This document shows positions 33,494-42,016 of a DNA stretch of 64,000 nt, piece after piece (the stretch's first letter is position 1; every line of letters starts with the position of its first letter). The stretch is from DAOMFB01 sp963721385 (GTDB taxonomy: Bacteria; Acidobacteriota; Thermoanaerobaculia; UBA5066), in assembly GCA_963721385.1 (NCBI GenBank), contig CAVRJB010000013.1, forward strand, positions 744,001-808,000, written 5' to 3'. The notes under the pieces are model-generated. The model had not been told where the DNA came from. It did not search any database and was given only the letters and a program-made list of their open reading frames with translations. A program made the position numbers and the translations under genes.

Positions 33494-36472
33494 GTGTACC
33501 AGATCGTCAAGCGCGAGCAGTTTTCCGACATCACCTTCCTGTGGGACGTCTACGCGCCCGACGTGGCGAAAGCCGCGAAGCCGGGCCACTTCGTCATGGT
33601 CCGGCTCAAGGACGGCGGCGAGCGGATCCCGCTGACCGTGGCCGACTACGACCGCGACTGGGGGACGATCACCCTCGTCGTCCAGGCGCTCGGGAAGACG
33701 ACGAAGGAGATGCTCCTCGACTACAAGGAAGGCGACACTTTCCTCGACTTCGTGGGGCCGCTCGGCCTCGAGAGCCACGTCGGAAAGGTCGGGCACGTCG
33801 TCCTCGTGGGGGGCGGCCTCGGCGTCGCCCCGATCTACCCGCAGCTTCGCGCTTTCAAGGAGGCCGGGAATCGGACGACCGGGATCATCGGCTTCCGGAC
33901 GAAAGACCTCGTCTTCTGGGAGAGCAAGTTCAAGCAGTACTGCGACGACCTGATCGTCTGCACCGACGACGGCTCGTACGGGAAGCCCGGTTTCGTGACC
34001 GCGGCGCTGAAGGAGGTCCTCGAAAAGGAGAAGCCCGACCTCGTCGTCGCCATCGGGCCGCTCCCGATGATGCGCGCCTCCTCGGAGACCTCGCGCCCCT
34101 TCGGCGTCAAGACGATGGTCTCGCTGAACGCCATCATGGTGGACGGGACCGGGATGTGCGGCTCGTGCCGCGTCTCGATCGGCGGGCAGGTGAAGTTCGC
34201 CTGCGTGGACGGTCCCGACTTCGACGGGCATCAGGTCGACTTCCCCGAGCTGCAGCTCCGGCAGGAGAGGTTCAAGAAGCAGGAGACGACGGCGAAGGAG
34301 GACTTCGACAAGGTCTGCTCCATCGACAAGCAGCTCTTCGAGCTCGAGAAGCGGAACTACAAGAAGCTGAAGGAGCTGGCGCCGCACGCCGGGAAGATGC
34401 CCGAGCGCGACGCCCACGAGCGGGCGCACAACTTCGAGGAGGTCAACCTCGGCTACACGATGGCCGACGCGCTCCAGGAGGCCGAGCGGTGCATCCAGTG
34501 CATCCGGCCCACCTGCATCGCGGGCTGCCCTGTCGCCATCGACATCCCGCGCTTCATCCGCTACCTGATGGTCCGCGACCTCCCGGGCGCCCTCTCGGTC
34601 ATCCACGAGACGAACCTCTTCCCGTCGATCTGCGGCCGCGTCTGCCCGCAGGAGACGCAGTGCGAGATCCAGTGCGTCCTCGAGAAGGGGAAGATGGAGC
34701 CGGTCGCCATCGGCCGTCTCGAGCGGTTCGTGGGCGACCACGCCCCCGTCCCCGAGGTCCACGCTCCGGCGAACGCCGGGAAGCTGGGCCGCGTGGCCAT
34801 CGTCGGCTCGGGCCCGGCGGGCCTTGCCTGCGCCGGCGACCTGGCCCGCAAGGGCGCCGACGTGACGATCTACGAGGCGCTCCACGTCATCGGCGGCGTC
34901 CTCCGCTACGGCATCCCGTCCTTCCGGCTGCCCCGGACGACGATCAACCGCGAGGTGAACGCGCTCCAGAATCTCGGCGTGAAATTCGAGACGAACAAGG
35001 TCATCGGAAAGACGTTCACGATCCAGCAGCTCCAGGGCGAGATGGGCTACGACGCGGTCTTCATCGGCACGGGCGCCGGCTTCCCGAGCTTTCTCGGCAT
35101 CGCCGGCGAGCAGGCCGGGCAGGTCTACAGCGCGAACGAGTTCCTGACGCGGATCAACCTGATGGGCGGCGACCGCTTCCCGTTCGAGGACACCCCCGTC
35201 GCCATGGGCAAGCGGGTCGTCGTCCTCGGCGCGGGAAACACGGCGATGGACTGCCTCCGCGTCGCCAAGCGCCTCGGGGCCGAGGACGTCCATTGCCTCT
35301 ACCGAAGGACCGAGGCCGAGGCCCCCTGCCGCATCGAGGAGCTGCGCCACGCCAAGGAAGAGGGGATCCACTTCCACTGGCTCATGAGCCCGACGAGGAT
35401 CGAGACGGACGAGAAGGGCGGCGTGAAGGCCATCGTCGTCCAGAAGATGCAGCTCGGCGAGCCCGACAAGTCGGGGCGGCGGAAGCCGGTCCCGATCGAG
35501 GGCGCCTTCGAGACGTTCGAGTGCGACACGATCATCTACGCCCTCGGAACACGCGCGAACCCGGTCATCTCGCGCTCGGCGCCCGAGCTTTCGGTTCGCG
35601 GCGAGGGGTACATCAACGTCGACCCGAAGACGCAGGCGGCGAACCTCCGCGGCGTCTTCGCCGGGGGCGACATCGTCACCGGCGGCGCGACGGTCATCCT
35701 CGCGCTCGGCGCGGGGCGGCGGGCCGCGAAGGCGATCGAAAAGTACCTGCAGACGAAGGAGTGGCCCGTCGTCCTCGAGGAAGAGGTCGAGCCGAAGAAG
35801 GCGGCCGCCCAGGAGAAGGCCGTCCCCTCCTGCCCGAAGTGCCGTCGCCCCTTCGAGCCGGGCGAGGAGGAGCACATCTGCTGCGCCGGCGAGCGGATGA
35901 TCTGGACCTGCGCCTCGTGCCAGAAGGTCTCCGAGGGGTTCGCGTTCCCGTACGGCCTCTGCCCCGCCTGCGGCGGGAAGCTCGAAGCCGGGCACGAGGT
36001 CTCGCTCGAGAGCGCGGCCGCGGTCGAGGCGGTCCGCCACGCCCTCGAGATCGAGCTGGGCGGCCTGTCCTTCTACGCGCGCGGCGCCGCCGAGATCGAG
36101 GCGAAGGACCCCGAGCTGGCGCAGCTCTTCCGCGAGCTCTCGGAGATGGAGAAGGAGCACATGGTCACCCTGACGCGCCGGTACCACATCGACGCGCCCG
36201 AGACCCCGGTCGCGACGAGCCTCTCGCCGGCTCAAGTCGCCGTCTTCGCCGGCGCGGAGATGAAGGACGCCTCCGGAGCCGCGCTCCTGCGCCTCGCCGT
36301 CCACCTCGAGAAACGGGCCCGGCAGTTTTTCCTCGACGCCGGCCTGCAGTTTCCGACGGGCTCCGCCGAGTGGCGACTCTACCGCGAGCTCGAGGCCGAG
36401 GAGCGCGAGCACGTCGACCTCCTCTCCACCGCCCTCGCGCGGCACCTCGCCGAGAAGCCGGTCGTCGTCTGA
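33494..36472 (+). CDS. NfnA-NfnB (SudB-SudA) fusion with C-terminal rubrerythrin domain
   Basis: A 992-residue fusion. Residues 1-275 are a ferredoxin-NADP reductase-type flavoprotein (VVLVGGGLGVAPIYPQLRAF) with a Cys-rich FeS site (GTGMCGSCRVSIG, then FACVDGPDF). Residues about 300-760 are GltA/NfnB-like: CIQCIRPTCIAGCP and ICGRVCPQETQCEIQC bind [4Fe-4S] clusters, VAIVGSGPAGLACAGDLA binds FAD, VVVLGAGNTAMDCLR binds NAD(P) and GVFAGGDIVTGGATV closes the fold. Known NfnAB or SudAB enzymes are flavin-bifurcating transhydrogenases or sulfide dehydrogenases. Residues about 778-835 form a zinc or iron ribbon (CPKC, CASC, CPAC), and about 844-985 a ferritin-like domain (IELGGLSFYARGAAEIEAKD, EMEKEHM, EEREHV). 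The start GTG has GGGGGGAAG upstream. The rubrerythrin tail suggests peroxide or oxygen defence coupled to NAD(P)H. Confidence 0.85.
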   Translation: MYQIVKREQFSDITFLWDVYAPDVAKAAKPGHFVMVRLKDGGERIPLTVADYDRDWGTITLVVQALGKTTKEMLLDYKEGDTFLDFVGPLGLESHVGKVGHVVLVGGGLGVAPIYPQLRAFKEAGNRTTGIIGFRTKDLVFWESKFKQYCDDLIVCTDDGSYGKPGFVTAALKEVLEKEKPDLVVAIGPLPMMRASSETSRPFGVKTMVSLNAIMVDGTGMCGSCRVSIGGQVKFACVDGPDFDGHQVDFPELQLRQERFKKQETTAKEDFDKVCSIDKQLFELEKRNYKKLKELAPHAGKMPERDAHERAHNFEEVNLGYTMADALQEAERCIQCIRPTCIAGCPVAIDIPRFIRYLMVRDLPGALSVIHETNLFPSICGRVCPQETQCEIQCVLEKGKMEPVAIGRLERFVGDHAPVPEVHAPANAGKLGRVAIVGSGPAGLACAGDLARKGADVTIYEALHVIGGVLRYGIPSFRLPRTTINREVNALQNLGVKFETNKVIGKTFTIQQLQGEMGYDAVFIGTGAGFPSFLGIAGEQAGQVYSANEFLTRINLMGGDRFPFEDTPVAMGKRVVVLGAGNTAMDCLRVAKRLGAEDVHCLYRRTEAEAPCRIEELRHAKEEGIHFHWLMSPTRIETDEKGGVKAIVVQKMQLGEPDKSGRRKPVPIEGAFETFECDTIIYALGTRANPVISRSAPELSVRGEGYINVDPKTQAANLRGVFAGGDIVTGGATVILALGAGRRAAKAIEKYLQTKEWPVVLEEEVEPKKAAAQEKAVPSCPKCRRPFEPGEEEHICCAGERMIWTCASCQKVSEGFAFPYGLCPACGGKLEAGHEVSLESAAAVEAVRHALEIELGGLSFYARGAAEIEAKDPELAQLFRELSEMEKEHMVTLTRRYHIDAPETPVATSLSPAQVAVFAGAEMKDASGAALLRLAVHLEKRARQFFLDAGLQFPTGSAEWRLYRELEAEEREHVDLLSTALARHLAEKPVVV

Positions 36473-37845
36473 AGCCCTTCCACACGATCATCGAGCCGTT
36501 CCGGATCAAGTCGGTCGAGCCTCTGCGGTTCACCCACCGCGGCGAGCGCGAGGCGGCCCTCGCCGCGGCCGGCTGGAACGTCTTCCTCCTCCACGCCGAC
36601 GACGTCCTGATCGACCTCTTGACCGACTCGGGGACCGGCGCCATGTCGTCGGCCCAGTGGGGCGCGCTGATCCAGGGGGATGAGTCGTACGCCGGCAGCC
36701 GGTCGTTCTACCGCTTCCGCGACGTCGTCCGGGACCTGACCGGCTTTTCGCACATCATCCCCACGCACCAGGGGCGCGCCGCCGAGCGGATCCTCTTCCA
36801 CACGATCCTCAAGCCGGGGCAGATCGTCCCGAACAACAGCCACTTCGACACGACGCGCGCGAACGTCGAGGTGGAGGCCGCCGAGGCCCGTGACCTCGTC
36901 ATCGCGGAAGGGAAGGTCCCCGCCGCCCTCCACCCCTTCAAGGGCAACATGGACCTCGACGCGCTCGAGAAGACGCTCGCCGAGGACGGCCACCACGTCC
37001 CGCTCGTCATGGTCACCGTGACGAATAACTCGGGGGGCGGCCAGCCGGTCTCGATGGAGAACCTGCGCGGCGTCCGCGCCCTCTGCGACAAGTACAAAAA
37101 ACCGTTCTTCCTCGACGCCTGCCGCTTCGCCGAGAACGCCTACTTCATCAAGCTGCGCGAGCCAGGCTACGAGAAGAAGACGCCGAAGGAGATCGCGCAG
37201 GAGATGTTCGCCCTGGCCGACGGCTGCACGATGTCGGCCAAGAAGGACGGCCTCGCGAACATCGGCGGCTTCCTCGCCATGAACGACGACCGCTGGGCGG
37301 AGGGGTGCCGCAACCTCCTGATCCTGACCGAGGGCTTCCCCACCTACGGCGGCCTCGCGGGCTACGACCTCGAGGCGATCGCGCGCGGGCTGGAGGAGGT
37401 CGTCGAGGAGCCGTACCTGAAGTACCGGATCCGCTCCACCGAGTACCTCGCCGAGAAGGTGGCCGCGGCCGACGTCCCCATCATCCGGCCGGCGGGCGGG
37501 CACGCCGTCTACCTCGACGCGCGGGCCCTGTTGCCGCACATCCCGCCGCTCCAGTACCCGGGCATCGCCCTCACGAACGCGCTCTACGTCGAAGGAGGCG
37601 TCCGCGGAGTCGAGATCGGGACGGTGATGTTCGGCCTCCACCCCGACGGCACCGAGACGCCGGGCCCGATGGACCTCGTCCGCCTCGCGATTCCGCGCCG
37701 CGTCTACACGCAGTCGCACATCGACTACGTGGCCGAGGTCGTCCTGGCCGTCGCGCGGAAGAAGACCGAGCTCAAGGGCTACCGGATCACGGAGGCCCCG
37801 AGCGTCCTCCGGCACTTCACCGCGAAGTTCGCGCCGCTCCCGTAA
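36469..37845 (+). CDS. tnaA: Tryptophanase (tyrosine phenol-lyase family), probable CTG start
   Basis: A PLP-dependent beta-eliminating lyase producing indole, pyruvate and ammonia. About 458 residues (E. coli TnaA 471). Seen: EPFRIKSVEP, IDLLTDSGTGAMS, GDESYAGSRSFY, IIPTHQGRAAE, FAENAYFIK and the PLP lysine in TMSAKKDGL. It resembles TnaA more than tyrosine phenol-lyase. VEIGT has Ile where TPL has its substrate Arg381 (Citrobacter numbering), and VLRHFTAK keeps the TnaA-type His (His463) where TPL has Phe. No ATG, GTG or TTG exists near the N-terminus; CTG 36469 overlaps the upstream stop (CTGA) and gives the right length. Coupled translation from CTG, or a base error, is inferred. Confidence 0.88.
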   Translation: MKPFHTIIEPFRIKSVEPLRFTHRGEREAALAAAGWNVFLLHADDVLIDLLTDSGTGAMSSAQWGALIQGDESYAGSRSFYRFRDVVRDLTGFSHIIPTHQGRAAERILFHTILKPGQIVPNNSHFDTTRANVEVEAAEARDLVIAEGKVPAALHPFKGNMDLDALEKTLAEDGHHVPLVMVTVTNNSGGGQPVSMENLRGVRALCDKYKKPFFLDACRFAENAYFIKLREPGYEKKTPKEIAQEMFALADGCTMSAKKDGLANIGGFLAMNDDRWAEGCRNLLILTEGFPTYGGLAGYDLEAIARGLEEVVEEPYLKYRIRSTEYLAEKVAAADVPIIRPAGGHAVYLDARALLPHIPPLQYPGIALTNALYVEGGVRGVEIGTVMFGLHPDGTETPGPMDLVRLAIPRRVYTQSHIDYVAEVVLAVARKKTELKGYRITEAPSVLRHFTAKFAPLP

Positions 37846-37928
37846 CGCCCGGCAGCGCCGGTCTAGAATCCCCGCGGAAGGCGGCGGACTGGGCGGCCGC
37901 GCACCGGCCGGCCCCGGAGGGGATTGTC

Positions 37929-38608
37929 ATGGGCGAGAAAGTCACGTTCAAGTCGAACGGCCAGACATGCGAGGGGTACCTCGCAAAGCCTCCGTTCGGG
38001 AAGGGGCCCGCGGTCGTCGTGATCCAGGAGTGGTGGGGGCTGGTGCCCCACATCATGGACATCTGCGACCGGTTCGCGAAGGAGGGGTTCGTGGCCGTGG
38101 CGCCCGACCTCTACCACGGGAAGACGACGAAGGCGCCGGACGAGGCCGGCCGGCTCCTGATGGAGCTGGACGTGGAAAGGGCGAACGCGGAGATCGCGGG
38201 CGCGGCGGACTACGTCCTCTCGCGGCCGGAGTGCTCGTCGAAGACGTTCGGCGTGGTCGGCTTCTGCATGGGAGGCGCGCTCGCCCAGTACGCGGCGACG
38301 ATCCAACGCAAAGGTCGGTGCGGCCGTCAGCTTCTACGGCGGCTTCAAGAAGGTGCCCCTGAAATGGGAGAACCTGCAGGCGCCGATTCTCCTGATCTAC
38401 GGCGAGCTGGACGACAGCGTCCCCGGCCTCGGAGGCGGCGCCGCTCGAGAAGAAGCTGAAGGAGCTCGGAAAGACGGTGGACACCGAGATCTACCGCAAG
38501 GCGCCCCACGCCTTCTTCAACGACACGCGCTCCGAGGTCTACCGCGAGGAGTGCGCCCGAGACGCCTGGAAGCGGACGGTCGATCTGTTCCGCGCGAACG
38601 TGAAGTGA
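37929..38608 (+). pseudogene. Dienelactone hydrolase family protein, frameshifted twice
   Basis: An alpha/beta hydrolase of the dienelactone hydrolase family. From ATG 37929 the frame gives VVVIQEWWGLVPHIMDICDR and the nucleophile motif VVGFCMGGALAQYAA (Cys nucleophile, G-F-C-x-G-G). Near 38310 (an AAA run) the frame shifts to AAVSFYGGFKKVPLKWENLQ and ILLIYGELDDSVP (Asp region). Near 38435 it shifts again to KLKELGKTVDTEIYRKAPHA, with the active-site His in APHAFFND. The stop at 38608 overlaps the next gene. All three triad positions are present, so the ancestral protein of about 226 residues is complete apart from the two shifts. Substrates range over cyclic lactones and esters. Confidence 0.85.
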
Positions 38609-40545
38609 CGGTCCACAAGACCGTCTGCAACCGCGACTGCCCCGACGCCTGCGGCCTCGTCGTCACCGTCGAGGACGGGAAAGTGACCCGGATCGGAGGC
38701 GACCCGGATCACCCGGTGACGCAGGGCTTCATCTGCTACCGCACGTCGCAGTTCCCCGCGCTCCAGAACGCGCCGGACCGCGTCGTCGCCCCGCTCCGGC
38801 GGACGGCGTCCGGTTTCGTCGAAACGACGTGGGACGCGGCGCTCTCGGAGATCGCCCGCCGGCTTCTTGCGATCCGCGCCGAGTCGGGCCCCGCCGCGAT
38901 CCTCCACTACCGCTCCGGCGGGTCGCTCGGCGTCCTGAAGAGCGTCACCGACCTTTTCTGGGAGCAGTTCGGCCCCGTGACCGTGAAGAGCGGCGACATC
39001 TGCTCGGGCGCCGGCGACGCCGCCCAGGAGACCGACTTCGGCGAGGAGGAGTCGCACGATCTCTTCGACCTCCTGAACGCGAAGCACGTCCTTCTCTGGG
39101 GGAAGAACCCGAACGTCTCCAGCATCCACCTCCTCCCCGTCCTCCGCGAGGCGAAGCGGAACGGCACGCAGGTCATCCTGATCGACCCGGTCCGCCACAA
39201 GGCGGCGTCCCTCGCCGACCGCGTCGTGATGCCGCGCCCCGGCGGCGACTTCGCCCTCGCGATGGCCGTCGCCGCGCGCCTCTTCGAGACAGGAGGCGCC
39301 GACCCCTCGGCCCCGTCGTACTGCGACCATTTCGCCGAGTTCCGGGCGGTCGCCCTCTCGAAGGGGAGCGCCGGCTGGGGGCGCGACGCCGACGCGGCGG
39401 CGGACGACGTCGCCGCGATCGCCGCGGCGCTCGCCGACCGCCCCTGTTCGATCCAGGTCGGCTGGGGGATGGGGCGGCGGATGAACGGCTCGGCCATCGT
39501 CCGCGCCCTCGACGCGCTCGGCGCCGTCAGCGGAAACCTCGGAATCCCGGGGGGGGGCGTGTCGTTCTACTTCAAGCGGCGCGGGGCGTTCGACTTCTCC
39601 TGCCTTTCGAAGAAGTACCCGCGGACCATTCCGGAGCCGCTCCTCGGCGCGGGAATCCTCGATGCGAAGGAGCCGCCGATTCGCGCCGCCTGGGTGACGG
39701 CGGGAAACCCCGTCGCGATGCTCCCTGACTCGGCTACCGTCGCGCGGGCCTTCGAGACGCGGGAGCTCGTCGTCGTGGCCGACTCGTTCCTGACCGACAC
39801 CGCGCGGCGCGCGCACTTCGTCCTCCCGACCGCGACGCTCGTCGAGGACGACGACCTCCTCGGGGCCTACGGGCACCACTGGCTCGCCGCGTCGACGCCC
39901 GCCGTCGCACCGCCGCCCGGCGTCAAGACCGACCTCGAAATCGTCCAGGCGCTCGCCAGGAGAATCGACGAAATGACAGGAGAGGAGAATCGGGGAATTT
40001 CTTCGAAGGTCGAAGGAACTGCCCGGGAGTGGAAAGAACGGCTCCTCTCGCGGGTCGCGCCGCTTGGCGTCACGGTCTCGAGACTCGAGCGCGAAGCGGT
40101 CCGGAACCCTCTCTCAGAAAAGGTCCTCTTCGAGCGGCGCGTCTTCCCCACTGCCACCGGGCGGGTGAATCTCGTTCATACGACGCCGCTGTCGCCGCCG
40201 GAGGAACCGGGCTTTCCGCTCTGGCTCTTCTCGAACTCGACCGAGAAGTCCCAGAGCTCGCAGTGGGCTGGAGCGCCCCCCGATGCCCTCACCGCCACCT
40301 GCCATCCGGACGCCGCACGCGGCTTCGCGAACGGCGATCCGGTCTTCGTCGAGAGCGCGCTTGGACGCGTGAAGGCGGTCCTGAAGCTCGACCCCGCGCA
40401 GCGGAAGGACGTCGTCATCGTCCCGAAGGGGGGCCACTTCGACCGCGGGACGAGCGCAAACGCCCTCGTCCGCGCCCGGACGACCGACGCGGGCGAGGGC
40501 GCCGCCTACCAGGACTGCCGGGTCCGGATCGCTCCCCGTCCCTGA
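38605..40545 (+). CDS. Molybdopterin-dependent oxidoreductase
   Basis: A 646-residue Mo/W-bis-MGD enzyme of the DMSO-reductase superfamily. The N-terminal [4Fe-4S] motif CNRDCPDACG (C-x3-C-x3-C) with a fourth Cys in GFICYRTSQF, the cofactor domain KSGDICSGAGDAAQETDFG, LLWGKNPNVSS, VMPRPGGDFALAMAV and the C-terminal barrel (GDPVFVESALGRVKAVLKLD) are present. There is no Tat signal, so the enzyme is probably cytoplasmic, and no separate FeS or membrane subunit is adjacent. The start GTG overlaps the dienelactone hydrolase stop by 4 bases. The substrate cannot be told from sequence; formate, polysulfide or an organic substrate are all possible. Confidence 0.85.
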   Translation: MTVHKTVCNRDCPDACGLVVTVEDGKVTRIGGDPDHPVTQGFICYRTSQFPALQNAPDRVVAPLRRTASGFVETTWDAALSEIARRLLAIRAESGPAAILHYRSGGSLGVLKSVTDLFWEQFGPVTVKSGDICSGAGDAAQETDFGEEESHDLFDLLNAKHVLLWGKNPNVSSIHLLPVLREAKRNGTQVILIDPVRHKAASLADRVVMPRPGGDFALAMAVAARLFETGGADPSAPSYCDHFAEFRAVALSKGSAGWGRDADAAADDVAAIAAALADRPCSIQVGWGMGRRMNGSAIVRALDALGAVSGNLGIPGGGVSFYFKRRGAFDFSCLSKKYPRTIPEPLLGAGILDAKEPPIRAAWVTAGNPVAMLPDSATVARAFETRELVVVADSFLTDTARRAHFVLPTATLVEDDDLLGAYGHHWLAASTPAVAPPPGVKTDLEIVQALARRIDEMTGEENRGISSKVEGTAREWKERLLSRVAPLGVTVSRLEREAVRNPLSEKVLFERRVFPTATGRVNLVHTTPLSPPEEPGFPLWLFSNSTEKSQSSQWAGAPPDALTATCHPDAARGFANGDPVFVESALGRVKAVLKLDPAQRKDVVIVPKGGHFDRGTSANALVRARTTDAGEGAAYQDCRVRIAPRP

Positions 40546-40582
40546 TCCCGATCCGCCGACGCCTCCGGGGCGTAGGGAAGTC

Positions 40583-42001
40583 GTGCGAATCCTCGTCACC
40601 GGCGCCACCGGTTACATCGGCTCCCGCCTCGTCCCCGAGCTCCTGGCCGCCGGGCATTCGGTCCGCTGCCTCGCGCGCGACCCGGCGAAGCTGGAGGCAC
40701 GCGGTTGGCAGGGAATCGAAGTCGCGGCTGCGGACGTTCTCGACCCCTCCACGCTTCCCGCCGCCCTCGCCGGCATCGACGTCGCCTACTACCTGATCCA
40801 CTCGATGGCCGCGGACGCGCAGAGCTTCGCGGCGAAGGACCGCGACGCGGCCCGGAACTTCGCCACCGCCGCCGCCGGGGCGGGCGTGAAGCGGATCGTC
40901 TATCTCGGAGGTCTTGGAGACGGAGCGGACCTCTCCGAGCACCTGACGAGCCGGCAGGAGACCGGCGACGTGCTCCGGCAGGGGCCGGTCCCCGTGACGG
41001 AGCTCCGCGCGGCGATCATCGTCGGCTCGGGAAGCGCCTCGTTCGAGATCATCCGCGACCTCGCCCGTAAGCTCCCGTTCATGATCTGCCCGCGCTGGGT
41101 GAATTCGCGCTGCGAGCCGATATCGGTCCGCGACGTCCTCGCCTATCTGGTCTCGGTCCTCGACGAGCCGAGGACCACCGGCCGGACCTTCGAGATCGGC
41201 GGCGGCGAGGTCTTCACCTACGCCGGCCTGATGCGGATCTGCGCCGAGGTGATGGGGCGCCGCGTCCGGATCCTGACGGTTCCCCTTCTGACGCCGCGCC
41301 TCTCGGCCTACTGGCTGAACCTCGTCACCGCGGTCCCGATGTCGATCGCGCGTCCGCTCGTCGAGGGGCTGAGGAACGACGTCGTCTGCCGGGACGTCTC
41401 GATCCGGGAACTGATCCCGCGCTCCCTCCTTTCGTTCCGCGAAGCCGTCGCCCGCTCGCTCGATCGCGAACGGCGCGCCCTCGTCCCCTCCCGCTGGACC
41501 GGCGCCTCGACGCCGGCCGCCACCGAAGCCTGGACCGAGCGCGCCCCGCTCCTCACCGACCGCAGGGAGGTCGTGACGCCGCTCTCCCCTGCCGCCGTTT
41601 TCGACCGCGTCCGCCGGATCGGCGGGGAGAACGGCTGGTACTACGCGGACGCGCTTTGGGAGCTCCGCGGCGCTCTCGACCGCCTCGCGGGCGGCGTCGG
41701 CATGCGGCGGGGCCGGCGGGATCCAGCCGAGCTCGGGGTCGGCGACGCCGTCGACTTCTGGCGCGTCGAGCGCTTCGAGGAGGGGCGGCTGCTCCGGCTT
41801 CGCGCCGAGATGAAGCTCCCCGGCCAGGCCCGGCTGACGTTCGAGGTGACGCCGAGCGGGAACGGCAGCCTCCTGACGCAGACGGCCGAATTCCACCCGG
41901 GAGGCTTCTGGGGGCGCGCCTACTGGGTCGCTCTGCTGCCGATCCACGCCCTGATCTTCGGCGGCATGGCGAACCGGATCGCGCAGGCCGTGCCGCGCTG
42001 A
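40583..42001 (+). CDS. NAD(P)-binding SDR / DUF2867 protein
   Basis: A 472-residue protein. The first half (about 1-250) is an atypical short-chain dehydrogenase fold with VTGATGYIGSRLVPELLAAG (glycine-rich dinucleotide loop), AYYLIHSMAAD and YLGGLGDGADLSEHLTSRQE. The second half (about 310-470) is a DUF2867/SRPBCC-like domain (ENGWYYADALWELRGALDRL, PSGNGSLLTQTAEFHPGGFW). This two-domain form is common and is often annotated as a nucleoside-diphosphate-sugar epimerase; the reaction is not established. It follows the molybdoenzyme by 37 bases and converges on the M16 pair. Confidence 0.82.
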   Translation: MRILVTGATGYIGSRLVPELLAAGHSVRCLARDPAKLEARGWQGIEVAAADVLDPSTLPAALAGIDVAYYLIHSMAADAQSFAAKDRDAARNFATAAAGAGVKRIVYLGGLGDGADLSEHLTSRQETGDVLRQGPVPVTELRAAIIVGSGSASFEIIRDLARKLPFMICPRWVNSRCEPISVRDVLAYLVSVLDEPRTTGRTFEIGGGEVFTYAGLMRICAEVMGRRVRILTVPLLTPRLSAYWLNLVTAVPMSIARPLVEGLRNDVVCRDVSIRELIPRSLLSFREAVARSLDRERRALVPSRWTGASTPAATEAWTERAPLLTDRREVVTPLSPAAVFDRVRRIGGENGWYYADALWELRGALDRLAGGVGMRRGRRDPAELGVGDAVDFWRVERFEEGRLLRLRAEMKLPGQARLTFEVTPSGNGSLLTQTAEFHPGGFWGRAYWVALLPIHALIFGGMANRIAQAVPR

Positions 42002-42016
42002 GGAAGGCGCCGCTCG

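Noticed and set aside
32378..36445. 1,355-codon minus-strand open frame opposite the Nfn fusion
   Set aside because: Antisense shadow of a strongly supported gene; composition is Arg/Asp/Leu repetitive with no family motif.
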